A stretch of DNA of 64,000 nucleotides from Cycas panzhihuaensis. Lineage: Eukaryota > Cycadophyta. The stretch covers positions 88,791,741 through 88,855,740 of the forward strand of contig CM041465.1 of NCBI GenBank assembly GCA_023213395.1, read 5' to 3'. The position numbers and the translations under genes are program-made. The notes beneath the pieces were generated by a model. The model worked only from the letters and a program-made list of their open reading frames with translations. It had not been told where the DNA came from and made no database searches. This document shows, one piece after another, positions 45,880 through 57,533 of the stretch (the first letter of the stretch is position 1; each line of letters begins with the position of its first letter).

Positions 45880-46120
45880 ATTGCCAATTGAGATTTAAGG
45901 TTTTCCATCATTCGTTGTCCCAATATAACTTGGCGTCCCCCAACACTCACTTGAAAGGGTGTCATTCTAGATGGAAACAGCTTTTAATCAAGGTTTATAT
46001 TCTATCAATAAAATTATGAGTACTTTCGGGATCGATCAAAATTGTAATAACCTGATTTTTAATAAATACTCGTAGTTTAAGCGTATCAGATCTTGTCAAA
46101 CCACTCATAGTTGAGAATGA
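45880..46120 (-). pseudogene. Protease of element B
   Basis: The minus strand reads LRVFIKNQVITILID then PESTHNFI at about 46050-46015, where the catalytic DSG of gypsy protease reads DPES. This active-site change would inactivate it. Confidence 0.65.
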
Positions 46121-46259
46121 CATTTTTAAGATGTCCTTCTCTTGGTTATATTGGTATTCTTGAGTTTCAAGAATATTTTCTTGGCCACTCTCTATATCAT
46201 CTTCTTCTTCAATTTCCTCATTTTTTGCGACCGGGGATAATTCAATTGTATATAACTAA

Positions 46260-47360
46260 TTTTTCTGACATTTGTGATACGGTGTCCACTTTTCGACACA
46301 CCTGAAATAGAAATTCTTTTTCCGTAATTCTTATTGCTCGACTCTTGTCCTTTGAAGTAGTGGTTTAGCTAGTTCAGTAACTCTACTAGGTACTAGACCA
46401 GGTCATATTGTTGAAGGAGGACTAGAACGAGCATAAGGAGGAATATAGGGTCTTGTTCTTGCTCTTCATAATTCATTAACCTTTCCTTCATGTATTTTGG
46501 CAAGTTGTATTGCTTTATTCAAATCCTGTGGTTCTTGAATCTTGAAGTCTGCTTAGATTTCAATGGTTAAGCCATCTATATATAATTATATAAGTCGATT
46601 CATGGACATGTCTTCTAAAACATAACTTAATTTTGTGAATGTTGCAATTGTATTCTTCCATAGATCCTATTTGTTTTAATCTTCGTAATTCACAATAATA
46701 ATCACGATTAGAATCTGCCTCAAACCATTCGATGAATAAACGCACAAATTCTTCCCGGGTTGGAAGTTGAGTTCGAAAAGCAGTTTGTTCAAGACACTGC
46801 CACCATTCACACGCTATCCCATCCATATGCAGGGTGGCTAACGGGACTTGCTCTGCTGGATCAATTTCTATTAAGTGAAAGTAGTTTCCCATTTGTTGGA
46901 TCCACACTGACGGCTCATGCGATTTTTACTCCATATTGAAACATTGTATAGTTATTTTTTCCAACTTTTTCTTTTTCTGTGTTTGGATACTTTGTAAGCA
47001 ATTGAAGTATGCTTGAAAACCCACTATCTTCTATTCTTCAGGTGATAAATTATGGTATTCATTAAGATACTTTCTGATAGCCTCATTTTCCAAATTAATT
47101 GGAGATATCTGAGGTCCCAACTGATTCCTTATAGTTTGATGTCTGACATGTGATTGACGACTCATTGCTTCGTTTTCTGAATCCAGCACAATCATATCCT
47201 CCTTTCTACTTGTTGCTATAATTGTTAGTTTATCCAAAATTTGGTGTAAAGTATGATTCAAGAGAGCATTTGATGTTTGGACCGCGCTATCGACTGCTTG
47301 AGTGATTGGTTCGACAATATCTTTTTGAACGATGTTGTCCGCCATATCTTCAATGTTCAT
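46260..47360 (-). pseudogene. Gag of element B
   Basis: Two open segments, 47360-47031 and 46907-46560, are separated by a broken stretch. The first is a helical N-terminus with no family motif. The second reads MWIQQMGNYFHLIEIDPAEQ, ATLHMDGIACEWWQCLEQ and TREEFVRLFIEWFEADSNRD. It carries the W...Y....... A..WWqxL and F...L..FxxR-like order of retrotransposon gag capsid. A weak zinc-knuckle patch (YFRCVEKWTPYHKC) lies near 46310-46260. The copia element C is inserted in the leader just upstream of this gag. Confidence 0.82.
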
Positions 47361-47417
47361 TATTTTAATGATGGTGTAAGTACCATTCCACTGTTTTTCT
47401 GTCGTGATTGGTTGACC

Positions 47418-47970
47418 TGTGAAAAGAGGCTAGATGGCCTCACAGTCCCAAGATCTAGAAACTAGGATCACTCTAGTTCTAGAAGCACAAATACTAACAA
47501 GTATGATATTCTCAAGGTAAAGAGAAAGCATAAGAGACAAAGCATAAATGAAGGAGCAAGAGAAAATGATACCCAATATGTGGAGTTGGAATTGGTCCAA
47601 CCTCCAAAGAATAACCAATTTGATTAGCAAACTGACAGCATAACAATACAACTCCAACTCTCTTATGAGACAATGAGAAGAGGTCTCATTATATAGAGTG
47701 AGATGAGAGACCTAAGGCCTTGGATGTTTGACAAATGTCAAACATCCAAGATACATGCCTTGCATGTAGGACATGTGTCCTTTTGGGCTCTCATGTGAGC
47801 AAAAAGCATGAGGGTCCATTTGACCCTTTAGTGACAACGTTGTGTCACTAGAAAGAATGTGGGTATGCACTTTATCACTTAAGTGATAAGTCACCCCTAA
47901 AGTACAAAAGTACACATATTACATAAAAATTAAAGTACAATATCTTAACATGTAAACATAAGGTTTAACA
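47418..47970 (-). repeat. 3' LTR of element C
   Basis: TGTGAAAAGAGG start in the plus sense (so the LTR ends CTTTTCACA in the minus sense); followed by the cccccctta purine-tract complement at 47971-47979. Confidence 0.92.
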
Positions 47971-47984
47971 CCCCCCCTTACTGT

Positions 47985-48900
47985 TTACAATGTTAAGTCC
48001 GACACAAGACCATCTACGAATTTTACAAACTTTTCTCTACCAAGAGGCTTGGTAAATATGTCCTGTCGCTCCTCCTCAGAGGTCCATCGGAGGTTGATCT
48101 CACCATTACGCACATGCTCGATGAAGTGATGGTGAACCTCTCGATTTGTTTTGTCCGCGCATGAAAACTAGATTCTTAGCTAACTTGAGCACACTTTGAT
48201 TGTCACAATGTATCCCGTGGGGTGACCCCGCCAAGTCCAAGTTCCCAAGAACTGGTCGTAGCCGATAGCCTCACAAGGCTACCGACCGTAGCTTTGTACC
48301 GCCCGGTGGAGGACAAGGTAACATTGGGTTGCTTCTTGCAACTCCACGAAACAATCAACAACCAAGGGAAAACAAGATCCAAGGGTTGATCTCCGCTATC
48401 TTGGCAACTCGCCTAATCGAATCGAGAACCCTTCCAAAGTGAAGTTCTCATTATGTGCATACTCAAGGCCATGCCGCAATGTGCCTTTGATGTACTTAAG
48501 TATGCTATCGCATTCCAATGTATCCGATTGATTGAGACATGTATCGTGAGCAAATCCCAACCAGAAATGAAATGTCCGTCGAGTGTTGGTGAGATAAATA
48601 AGACTCCCAATCAATCGCCAAGAAAGTGTGGATCTCGGCTTCCTCATTAAGAGTAAGATTAGATCCACTCTCCATTGGTGTAGGCGCCGGTTTACAACAG
48701 ACATCCCGAATCAAGCAAAATGTCCCAAGAATATTTCGCTTGGGAGATGAAGATATAGCCCGTCATTGCCATATCTCAAAGCCTAAAAAGTAATGGAGAA
48801 GTCCAAGATCCGCTATCTCGAAACTTCTTCAAGTCATCTTGAGAATGTGAATCATGTTAGTGTCACTACCAAAGTGATCACTAAGTCGCCTACATACAAG
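47985..48900 (-). pseudogene. Copia RT end and RNase H of element C
   Basis: Minus-strand patches from 48910: ALYVGDLVIT (RT active site, canonical YVDD reads YVGD), then the CKPAPTPMESGSNLTLNEEA block (48700-48640). Next are SHQHSTDISFLVGICSRYMS (about 48600-48520; sister D reads YLTNTRLDISFAVGICSRYM) and a broken RNase H to about 47990. Frame changes occur every 100 bases or so. Confidence 0.85.
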
Positions 48901-49620
48901 GCAACAAAATGACATGGTTCTTTTCATGTTTTATATATGATTAGGATCTCAAGTAGATCGATGAAACCCGTGTCTCAAGAAGTAATCATTGATCTTTGAG
49001 TACCATGCTCTTGGAGCTTGTGTCAAGCCATATAACGCCTTTTTTAGGCGATATACAAAATGCTCCTTGCCTTGTACTTTGTATCCGGAGGTTGCTCCAA
49101 ATATACCTCCTCCTCAAGATCGCCATTAAGAAAGGCGCTCTTCACGTCCATCGATAAACCGCCATTTGCATTGAGCACTAAGGCCAAAATGAGTCTCGAT
49201 TGTGTTCATATTCGCCACTGGTGCAAAAGTTTCCCCATAGTCTATGCCTTCTTTTTGTTTAAATCCTTTTGCTACAAGGCGGGCCTTCTGCCTTTTAAGT
49301 GAACCATCAAAATGGAATTTGGTCTTGTAGACCCATTTGCAACTGATTGCCTGTTTGTGTTTAGGCAATTCAACCAAATTTCAAATACCATTCTTTTCAA
49401 TAGAATGAATTTCTTCATCCATGGCGACCTTTCCAATTTTCATTTTGGAAGCCTCCTCAAAAGTGGAAGGCTCATCAACACAAAGCACTTCAGCCATAAG
49501 TGCATAATTGGTTTGCTGCCAATATTTAGATGGACGTTTTCCTTCAATGATGTGCCGCCTTGAACTGCTCGAGTGTACCATTTTGGCAACTTTTGAATCA
49601 AAGTTACTTGAACCTCAAGA
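48901..49620 (-). pseudogene. Copia RT N-terminal part of element C
   Basis: 49581-49381 reads IEGKRPSKYWQQTNYALMAE and EPSTFEEASKM, MDEEIHSIEKNGI. 49377-49126 reads [40 protein letters not shown] and [16 protein letters not shown], the usual start of copia RT. Single-base shifts break the middle (about 49120-48910). Confidence 0.88.
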
Positions 49621-50549
49621 TCTTCTGGTCTGAGTGGTTGGTCAACAGAAGATGTGCTTGGATCAAGTGGAGCAAATTCAGTTGAAGTAGACGGTCCAGT
49701 AAGTGCAAATGATGTACATGGTGTAGAAGATTGAGAGGAAGGAAGGCCTCAACAATCTTCTTGCCTTTGTCAATGGGAGGTTACATGGATCTTTTTGCAA
49801 CTCCTTGTGATCTCCTTCAAGAAAGATGACATCTCTTGAGAGATGCATTTTCTTTCCTATGGGATCATACAACTTGTAGGCTTTCTTTGTGAATGGCATA
49901 TCCTACAAAGATGCATTTCAGACTATGCTTGTCTAATTTCTTCCTTTGATCGTGAAAGTGCATATAAGCAATGCACCCAAAAGTCCTCAAATGGTCGACA
50001 AGAGACTTTTGCCGACCATGCCTCCTCGGGTGTCATGTTGGTGACTTGTAGTAGAATGCGATTGGCACACATAGGCACTGTGGTGAAATGCTTCCGCAAG
50101 AAGCTCGAGTGAGTCCTTGTGCATGCATCATTGCTTTGGCTTTATTGGCCAACGTTCGCTCATTCGCTCGTAGACTCCATTTTGTTAAGAGTGTGAGATA
50201 TAGTCAGTTGTCTCCGAATGCCATTATCCTTGCAGTATTGGGTGAATTCATTTGATGTAAATTCACCTCCATTGTCTGTCCTTAAGGTTTTGATTGAGTG
50301 GCCAGACTCATTTTCCACTTCAAGCTTGAATTCTTTGAACTTGGAAAATGCTTCAGATTTGTGTTTTATGAAATAGACCCAGACTTTGTGAGAAAAGTCA
50401 TCAATGAAGGAGATGTAATACAAAGCTCCTCCAAAAGATGCTGTGGACATAGGTCCACACAAATTCAAATGTACCGACTGCAAAGGATGTGATGCACGCC
50501 ATGCTTTGCCTTTAGGGAAAGGCAAGCGATGTTGAATTCTATAATGCAC
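49621..50549 (-). pseudogene. Integrase of element C
   Basis: The open segment 50549-50160 begins SVHLNLCGPMSTASFGGALY (the first catalytic Asp, usually VHxDLCGP, is Asn here). It continues with ISFIDDFSHKVWVYFIKHKS, the second Asp block TLRTDNGGEFTSNEFTQYCK, and GIRRQL. A later patch at 49899-49680 (FTKKAYKLYDPIGKKMHLSR, DVIFLEGDHKELQ) is the end of the integrase domain. The part between has frameshifts. Confidence 0.88.
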
Positions 50550-50713
50550 GCTTCACAAAGACATTTTGTTCCATAAATCTTAGGAAGCCCATGTACCATG
50601 TTCTTGTTGATCATCCGCCTCAAATTATCTAAGCTCAAATGGCCTAGACATTGATGCCAAAGTTGCATCTTAGACAAGCAAGGAGTGACAATGGAACCAG
50701 TAAGTAGAATCAA
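50465..50713 (-). pseudogene. GAG-pre-integrase domain of element C
   Basis: Reads KMQLWHQCLGHLSLDNLRRM then HGLPKIYGTKCLCEACI, giving the H..H and C..C pairs (LWHQCLGH, CLCEAC) of the pre-integrase zinc site. It overlaps in a second frame the start of the integrase segment at 50549, so a frameshift lies near 50500-50550. Confidence 0.85.
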
Positions 50714-50859
50714 GTGTTATATTATTTGCATCCAATTTGTAGAGGCCTTGATCCTTATAGCCACTACTACTTGGTCTTCTTTGTCACCGATTATACATTT
50801 CCCATTTCGAACAATACACTCATCCGTTGCTTGTCCAATTTGCTAACAGATAGTAAGTT

Positions 50860-51090
50860 TTTGTCCATTGAAGATATTAAATAGGCATTGCCATCGGGAA
50901 ATGAGGAGGAAGGATTTGATGAAGAAAGAAATGGAGTTATTGTGCCTACTCCTGAAATTTTAATGATTGATTGTTCCCAAAGGTCACTGATTGACCTTTG
51001 CCTTCCTTGATGTCGGTTAGGAGCTCTTCACTTCCAGTCATGTGTTGTGAAGCTCCGAATCAATAATCCAGGTTTCATCAACCTTGATGT
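50860..51090 (-). pseudogene. Protease of element C
   Basis: The reading around 51070-50960 resembles copia protease, with WIID at the start of the active-site block; the text then shifts frame to SELHNT-like nonsense, so the SGA of DSGA is lost by a small deletion. It continues with GKGQSVTF-like text. Confidence 0.5.
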
Positions 51091-51977
51091 CTAATATGCA
51101 CAAAACAGCTTTGTCTTCATCTCAAACCGATTAAAGTGGCATTGATTGCCATCTCGAAACCCCTTCCTCTTTGACCTCCTCGATAGGCACCTCGATTTGG
51201 TCGATGGGGTTGTTGCTACTTTGAAACCTTTGTTGGTACGTTGACGTGCCGCCGTTGTCGCTGATTCGGATGACGTGGTCACTTCTTGGCGTAGATCCGC
51301 TGCTTTTCCGACAATCGGTGCTATGTGGCTGTGTTTGCACACACGACATACAACATTGGTCCTTGAAGACCTAATGTTCATGTTCCCAAATTCCTTTGAG
51401 AGTGTACGTTTGCATTGTTGTTTTGCCTTTGAGTTGGCCATGAATGCACCTGATGTAGATGGTTCCTCCTCATTATCTTTAGTGTAGATTTGTTCTTCTT
51501 GAAGTAGCGGACTTTCAAATTCATTGAATGTCATAGTTTTGAGAGAACCATCTCTTGTAGTAGACGAAATGAAGCCATTGTAGTCCTTGGGCAAAGCTTT
51601 GGTGCTGGATGTGATCAATTCATCTCTTGTGGTCGGACTACCTAGTGTATTCGATTCATTACATACCTCCTTGATGGAGGAAAGAAAAGCCGACATGGGC
51701 TTGACAAACTTAATGTAATACAATTTTGCTTTAACCATTAAAGTGCGAGCTTCATCTCGCTTTCATACAGTGAGGACAAAATGTCCCAAGCTTCCTTAGA
51801 AGTTTTAGCACAAGCAATATTCTGATCTACATGCACATCAACAATCATGTGAAGGAATGCCAAAGCGATTTCATCTTTGACTTCCCAAGCAGCAAGTAAA
51901 GCATCATCAGGTTGCACAGTAACATTGCCATTGATAACGGTCTTTGGTCGAGGTAATCTCCCAAAACATAACTCCAA
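51091..51977 (-). pseudogene. Gag of element C (UBN2 and broken zinc knuckle)
   Basis: Segment 51977-51738 reads ALLAAWEVKDEIALAFLHMI, ACAKTSKEAWDILSSLYESE, the UBN2 capsid pattern of an AWxxLxxxYE end. After a stop, 51738-51091 continues open for 215 codons, with KPMSAFLSSIKEVC and VVCRVCKHSHIAPIVGKAAD. The last part resembles CX2CX4HX4C, but the fourth ligand reads V, so the knuckle is broken. Confidence 0.8.
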
Positions 51978-54528
51978 AATTGCTCATGATCGAAATTGAG
52001 TGAGTCTATTCCATTCTTGATAATTATCTTGTCCTGTTAATCGAATGGTGCATGCATTTAGCATGTTTATAGCAGCCATGTTTCAATTATAAAAGCTTGA
52101 AGCTAGCAGATAACCTGGAAACTCAAAGTTTTCGCTTAAGTTCCACCTTCTAACGAAACCAACAGTCCTGATCTTACTAGAAGATCCAACAACTGAATGG
52201 AATGATGAGGGGTGGAGGACTAGGTTATGGAGTTGGTCCAACTTTGATCTTATAGAGGAGATCCAACAATTGGCCAAGTTAAATCTAGGACAAGGCAGGT
52301 AGGGTTGATCTGCATGGACGTACCACGCTTTCCCTGGGATTCACAACCCCAATAACACCGTTTTCGAACCTCCTTTCCCTCAAGCAACCTTAATTGTCGT
52401 GCATCGACAAGACGGCCATTGGTCCCCTAGGGAATGCACCAAGCTTAAGGTTATTTTAAAGGCAAGGTTTGAACCTTTTCGAGCCTCTCCAACAAGATTT
52501 TAAGTCACTTTCTAGCAGTTTTTAAAGTGAACTTAGATTTCTTTTACTTAGAAGATGTACTTATGAGAATGCTTTGATTAAGCTTTACAATGAAAGTGGC
52601 TTCAAGAGGAAGCAATGTAAGTACACCAATAAGAACACTAGAAGTGTTTTTACAATGAGCACTTTAATGAAGTGTAGTGCTTGTGTTGATCCAAGTAAGA
52701 AACCAGATGCTTGATTACAATAAGTTTTACAAAGTACTTTTTTGAAAAAAAGCTTAAGTACTGAATGAAGTAAGGCAAAACTTGTGATGAAGATATAAGT
52801 GGGTTCCTTTTAATCCGAAAAAGTGAAGGTAAGAGAACCACTTACATGAAAATGGACATCAAGTACCAAGTGTTGGGACTTTAAATTAGTGTCAATGATC
52901 AAAAGAGAAGTGATTTTTATTAAGTACAAAATGTTTTTGAGCCCTCTTTGTGACTAAGGGCATTAGGTCACCATGCAAGGTGCCTTAAAAAGTGTTTTAA
53001 AAATTAGTGATAAATATCACTTTTCAATATGAAAATACTTAAAATCACTTCACTTAAAGTCAATTAACACTTATTCAAAATTAACTAAGTGTTTAAAAAA
53101 ACTTTTAAGAGCCAAAACATAGGCTGAAATTTAAATTTTTTGCAACTTGAACACTAAGGACACCACGCAGGAGCCTTTTAAAACATTAAAGCAAAAGTAT
53201 TTTTGAGTCTCCAAATAAGTAAGTTCAAGTTAGTATTGGTGATTTAATGAAATCACTCAATACTAAGAAGATTTTAGCTTCAAAAATACAAAAAGATGAT
53301 TTTTCTCTTAATAAATTTAAGTTAAGGTCACTATGCAAAGTGCTTTGATTATAAAATTGACTTAATAAAGAAAAAATCACTTGTGATATAGAAGATCACT
53401 TAAAAAAACTTGATTTAATCCTTTTGTCACTGGGTGTAAATCACTAAGTCGATGGCGAAAAGTAACATTAAAAAATCACTAAAAAGGATGATTTTCAATG
53501 ATTTAATAAACTTTAGAAGAAGAAACTTTAGTATATATAAAGTTCATGTAAATAAGAATAACCTAGGAATATTCTTATTCTTATAAACTAAAGTTTATAA
53601 TGCTAAAATTTTCGAATGAAAAATCTGGACGAAAAAACGTCGCTCAGCCGCCGTTTTTCCGTGCGCCCGCGTGACCCTCTTTTCGATCGGAATAGCTTGT
53701 AGAGTCGACGGAATGAGCCGAGAATTCAACCGAAGGATCGTCTGCCCACAATGATGAAACCCACCAAGTTTGGGAACAGTCTGTTCGATGTAGAGAGAGA
53801 ACGGAACGTCTCCGTTATTGGCTGGGTGCACGGACTGTGCAGGCTGCTGTGCACTTTAAGAGCTACCGTACAGTCGGTTGCAGGTGTAGCTGGGACCCAC
53901 GTAGGGTTTGAGACCCCTCCAGAAGAGTGCAGATCTGATTGGTGATTTTCTGGGATTTGATGAATCGCCTGGAATCAAGAGAAGACGCACCAGTGAATAG
54001 CTTGCAGGCAGAGTGCTGCTCAAGAACTTCAAAATACGACTTTGCCTTGGTCTTTGGTAGCTACAGGATGCAGAGATACAAAATGAATAGATTTTCTCGC
54101 TAGGAGTGGATATTTTTTCACCGCTAGCCAAAGAGGTTAGAATAATGAGTTCTAAACCTTAGTACACGGATCCGAGAATAATAAAAAAATTCTAACTTCA
54201 ACCGAACAAATCTGGGTACAATCTTTCTACTTTTACGGATCCGAGTGAAAAAATTTAATAGAATAATAAAAGGAAATCACCGTTTGTAATAGCAATTAAT
54301 GCTACACCCAATGTGTCTTTGTAAGAAAAAATCGATTTGAGCATAACCCAGCTCCAGCCTTCAAAAAATAGCTCCAAAAAGCTTGAACCTGCAAAACAGA
54401 TCTTCAAACAAACCTTGGATCGTCTTGGTCTGAAGGTTGTCACCAAGGGTTTGTAAGCTTTCTTCAAATCTCCTTGAGCGGTGCAAACCGAGCAGGAGGA
54501 GCTAGTCTCCTCTTGCTCTGATACCAAA
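51978..54528 (-). other. Leader of element C with diverged internal repeats
   Basis: This stretch of over 2.5 kb is long for a copia leader. No gene is recognised (short minus frames at 52083-52277, 52650-52841, 53595-53831, 53856-54131 and 54255-54554 lack motifs). A phrase of the form ggtcac-atgcaaggtgcctt recurs at about 52970, 53155 and 53330 (spacing near 180 bases). Around 53640-53960 it is locally GC-rich. Confidence 0.55.
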
Positions 54529-55059
54529 TGTGAAAAGAGGCTAGATGGCCTCACAGTCCCAAGATCTAGAAACTAGGATCACTCTAGTTCTAGAAGCACA
54601 AATACTAACAAGTATGATATTCTCAAGGTAAAGAGAAAGCATAAGAGACAAAGCATAAATGAAGGAGCAAGAGAAAATGATACCCAATATGTGGAGTTGG
54701 AATTGGTCCAACCTCCAAAGAATAGCCAGTTTGATTAGCAAACTGACAACATAACAATACAGCTCCAACTCTCTTATGAGACAATGAGAAGAGGTCTCAT
54801 TATATAGAGTGAGATGAGAGACCTAAGGCCTTGGATGTTTGACAAGTTTTGCATGTACGACATGTGTCCTTTGGGCTCTCATGTGAGCAAAAATGCATGA
54901 GGGTCCATTTGACCCTTTAGTGACAACGTTGTGTCATTAGAAAGAATGTGGGTGTGCACTTTATCACTTAAGTGATAAGTCACCCCTAAAGTACAAAAGT
55001 ACACATATTACATAAAAATTAAAGTACAATATCTTAACATGTAAACATAAGGTTTAACA
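54529..55059 (-). repeat. 5' LTR of element C
   Basis: Partner of 47418-47970; the primer-binding site (minus sense TGGTATCAGAG, about 54516-54526) sits two bases inside. Confidence 0.92.
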
Positions 55060-55064
55060 TGACC

Positions 55065-56314
55065 CACAATTGATCTTGCTTGATACTACTAGATATATCT
55101 CAAGTAAACCACACTCGTATATAATGACAAGATTGATCAACTATTAATTTGATTGAACACGTATATGTGAAACACAATATACGAATTATAAAAATAAGCC
55201 CTAGTGCTCTTTAGTGTTATAGTACCCCCCTACCTCCTAATAATTAACAAACTAAGACAGTACTTTTGATTTTTGAAGGGTATGTAAACTAAGTTAAGTC
55301 ACTTATAAGATATAAGTATATACAAACACAAGTTGCAGATAACTTGTAATGACTCTATTATTTGATTATTGGAGTAATTGTCTACACACTCTTTACCACT
55401 AATAAAGAATACTATGAGAAAATAGATATATCATTATAAATAAATGTATATATTCGATTTCTAACTGTGAATATAATGCACATGTATCCTTTACCAATAC
55501 AAATATAATATCCTTATGATTAAGATTTAATTTGGACTACGTACAATATAATGTGATATTGGATTCTTAATAAAATATATTATATATTAATTGAATGATG
55601 TTATTGATATATGAATAACTACCTCAATATATATATATATATATATCTATTTTTTCATATATAAGTATATTAATATATGTATTCTTCAATATATATCACA
55701 TTAAAACTTAATATTGAATAAATACATTGCATATATGATACTATAAGGTGTTATGTGTATATAATATAATTATATATATAAACTATTTGATATGTATGAC
55801 TCCCAGATATATATTATAAATAAAATGATTGAATATGTATATGACTCCCATATATATGTGCTATAAATAAAACGATTGAATATATATGAAATGATCAATT
55901 CGCAAATGTGAGGATGCAAGCGATGAAAAGATTGATCCGCGAATGTGTGTAAAGAGGGAAGACAACGTAGCGAAACAAGAACGGCGTGTGAGGCGGCGAC
56001 AGAGCTACGAAGACGAGAAGACTGAGACGGCGATGAGAGACGGAGACGGCAGAATGACAGTGACAGAATCGGCGACGAAGCTACAGACGGGAAGACAGAG
56101 ACAGCAGAACATCTGTGACAGAAACAGTAGAACAACAATGACAGGGACGAACCAGACAAGACTCGAATTAGCAGATGATCTTGTGCAAAACGAGATAAAT
56201 ATTTGGTGATATGTGGAGATGGATAGGCAGTGTATACGATGCGCAGACCAACCATAGATAAATCGTACTGGTATTTGGATTGGGACCCAACTAAAGCGTA
56301 AGCAGGGGACTGAT
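55065..56314 (-). other. Leader of element B, AT-rich with a tandem repeat
   Basis: About 1.25 kb. A TA-rich tract at 55560-55780 is followed by a two-copy tandem repeat at 55791-55883. The minus-strand frame 56255-55770 (161 codons) has no motif; its C-terminal end just translates the tandem repeat (YIWESY twice). Confidence 0.5.
55791..55883. repeat. Two-copy tandem repeat of about 46 bases
   Basis: Each copy reads atgactccca-gatatat..., then taaataaaa-gattgaatat, with a few substitutions (gtatgactcccagatata versus gtatatgactcccatatat). Confidence 0.8.
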
Positions 56315-56330
56315 TCGCCTCGATACCACT

Positions 56331-56561
56331 TGTGGAACAATTTCACATTAAAGAAGAAAATCAAATAATTGAGCATGCACGAACACTGGATAATCAAATA
56401 ATTAGATTATATTGAATTGAATGAGAATTGATTGTACATATTACTTTTGGGGTCCAATTTATATACAGAGCGTGCCCTTTTTCACGAAAGGTTATGTCCT
56501 TTCAATGATATCTATTTATTTAAACAAATGATAATTAACCCCTTTAATGAGGTTCATAACA
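56331..56561 (-). repeat. 5' LTR of element B
   Basis: Partner of 42541-42772; the primer site (minus sense TGGTATCGAGGC) lies three bases inside at about 56317-56327. Confidence 0.9.
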
Positions 56562-57533
56562 CATTACATAATCTATTTGACACCCAATGTGTTGGATATT
56601 CGAAATGGCAAAACACCTATAGCTTTGACCTTGATTTCGATAGCATCTACAATTCAATCCAATACCCAAGTCAAGATAATTACCAATCATTCCTAGATTA
56701 TCATTTACAAAATGGATTGCTATATCAACTCAATCAATTTTGTGTACCACGATGCAACAAAGAACAACTTTTGAAGGAAGCACACACTTCCAGTTTGAAG
56801 GACATTTTGGGATTATGAAAACCCTACAATATCTACAAGGATATTTTCACTCGCCATCCATGCAAAAATACATAGAACAATTCATCACACGTTGAGCTTT
56901 GTGTAACTAGTCTAAACCTTTTAATTAGAAGGTGGATTTATATTAGCCTTTGCCTATACCATCTCAACCATGGGAGTCCACCCTAATATGCTTCATTTGT
57001 GAGTTGTCGATGACACAATGCAAACACGACTACATCTTGGTCATAGTTTGTCGACTCAAGATGGTATATTTTATTCTATGTGATAAAACCATAGATGTAC
57101 TACACACCACCTACCTCTTGTTTGACCACATCTGGTTCCATTATGGGTTATCACTCACAATTGTTTCATATTGAGAAGCATGTTTCCTCAGCCATTTCTA
57201 ATGAGCATTGTGGAATCTTCTAGGATGCAAACTATAGTGCTCAACTACATTCCATCCCCAAGCAAACGGATAGTCTAAGATTATAAATAGGATCCTAGTT
57301 CAACCTCTACATTTATCAACATGCGACCACTCAATGGGATTAGTCTCTTACAACAATCCAACATGGGCACAATTGTGATATATACCATTCCATTGCATAT
57401 TCAGCATTAGGTATATTATGGGTTTCAACCTATAGTTCATTATGAGCTTCCAACAGTTCTTTCAACATGAATCATATGACACAAGCCAACTGAGCAAGGA
57501 AAGGCAACGATATTTGCATAACATTGTTGAAGA
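56562..57533 (+). pseudogene. Integrase of element A
   Basis: Open from 56562: HNLFDTQCVGYSKWQNTYSF, YHLQNGLLYQLNQFCVPRC, LLKEAHTSSL (a zinc-site His). Then, after stops, a core: PLPIPSQPWEST, HDYILVIVCRLKMVYFIL, TYLLFDHIWFHYGLSLTIVS, and a TTFHPQANG-like patch at about 57240-57270. The W..PW start and TxFHPQxxGxxE-like block are typical of gypsy integrase. Reading stops at the LTR of element D. Confidence 0.75.

Larger units (their letters stand above)
47418..55059 (-). mobile_element. Young Ty1/copia element C with perfect target duplication
   Basis: LTRs at 47418-47970 and 54529-55059 differ by about seven substitutions over roughly 525 aligned bases, apart from a 22-base-scale deletion in the right copy (by eye). 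The target duplication TGACC is perfect (47413-47417 and 55060-55064). In the minus sense the right LTR is 5'; two bases beyond it lies TGGTATCAGAGCAAG, the initiator Met primer site. The purine tract GGGGGGG sits next to the left LTR. The order is gag, protease, integrase, RT, RNase H on the minus strand. Despite young LTRs the coding region is badly broken, including a YVGD in place of the RT YVDD. Confidence 0.92.
42541..56561 (-). mobile_element. Chromovirus-type Ty3/gypsy element B, split by copia element C
   Basis: LTRs of about 230 bases (42541-42772 and 56331-56561) are nearly identical except in their first 25 bases. In the minus sense the 5' LTR is the right one, with TGGTATCGAGGC at about 56315-56327 as primer-binding site. 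A purine tract (aagagggaggaat, minus sense) is next to 42772. The flanking host sequence shares CATTATA/CATTACA. Minus-strand domain order: gag (47360-46300), protease (about 46050), RT (45500-44800), RNase H (44500-44194), integrase (44187-43200), chromodomain (about 42990-42790). Many domains are only lightly broken. Confidence 0.9.
38051..57533 (+). mobile_element. Ty3/gypsy element A, split by nested elements B and C
   Basis: This is a plus-strand gypsy element with a probable 5' LTR (about 38051-38453), a primer-binding site variant at 38461, gag and zinc knuckle (39960-40900), protease (40905), RT (41380-41940) and RNase H (42130-42530). The 14 kb element B follows, then the integrase from 56562 to about 57533. 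The joined reading across B (host VHTL ... HNLFDTQC) shows one open frame, and the flanks share CATTATA/CATTACA. The 3' part is cut by copia element D at 57534, so no 3' LTR is present. Confidence 0.8.

Noticed and set aside
55770-56255. 161-codon minus-strand frame as a protein
   Set aside because: It translates the leader of element B plus a two-copy tandem repeat (YIWESY twice) and has no start context or domain support.
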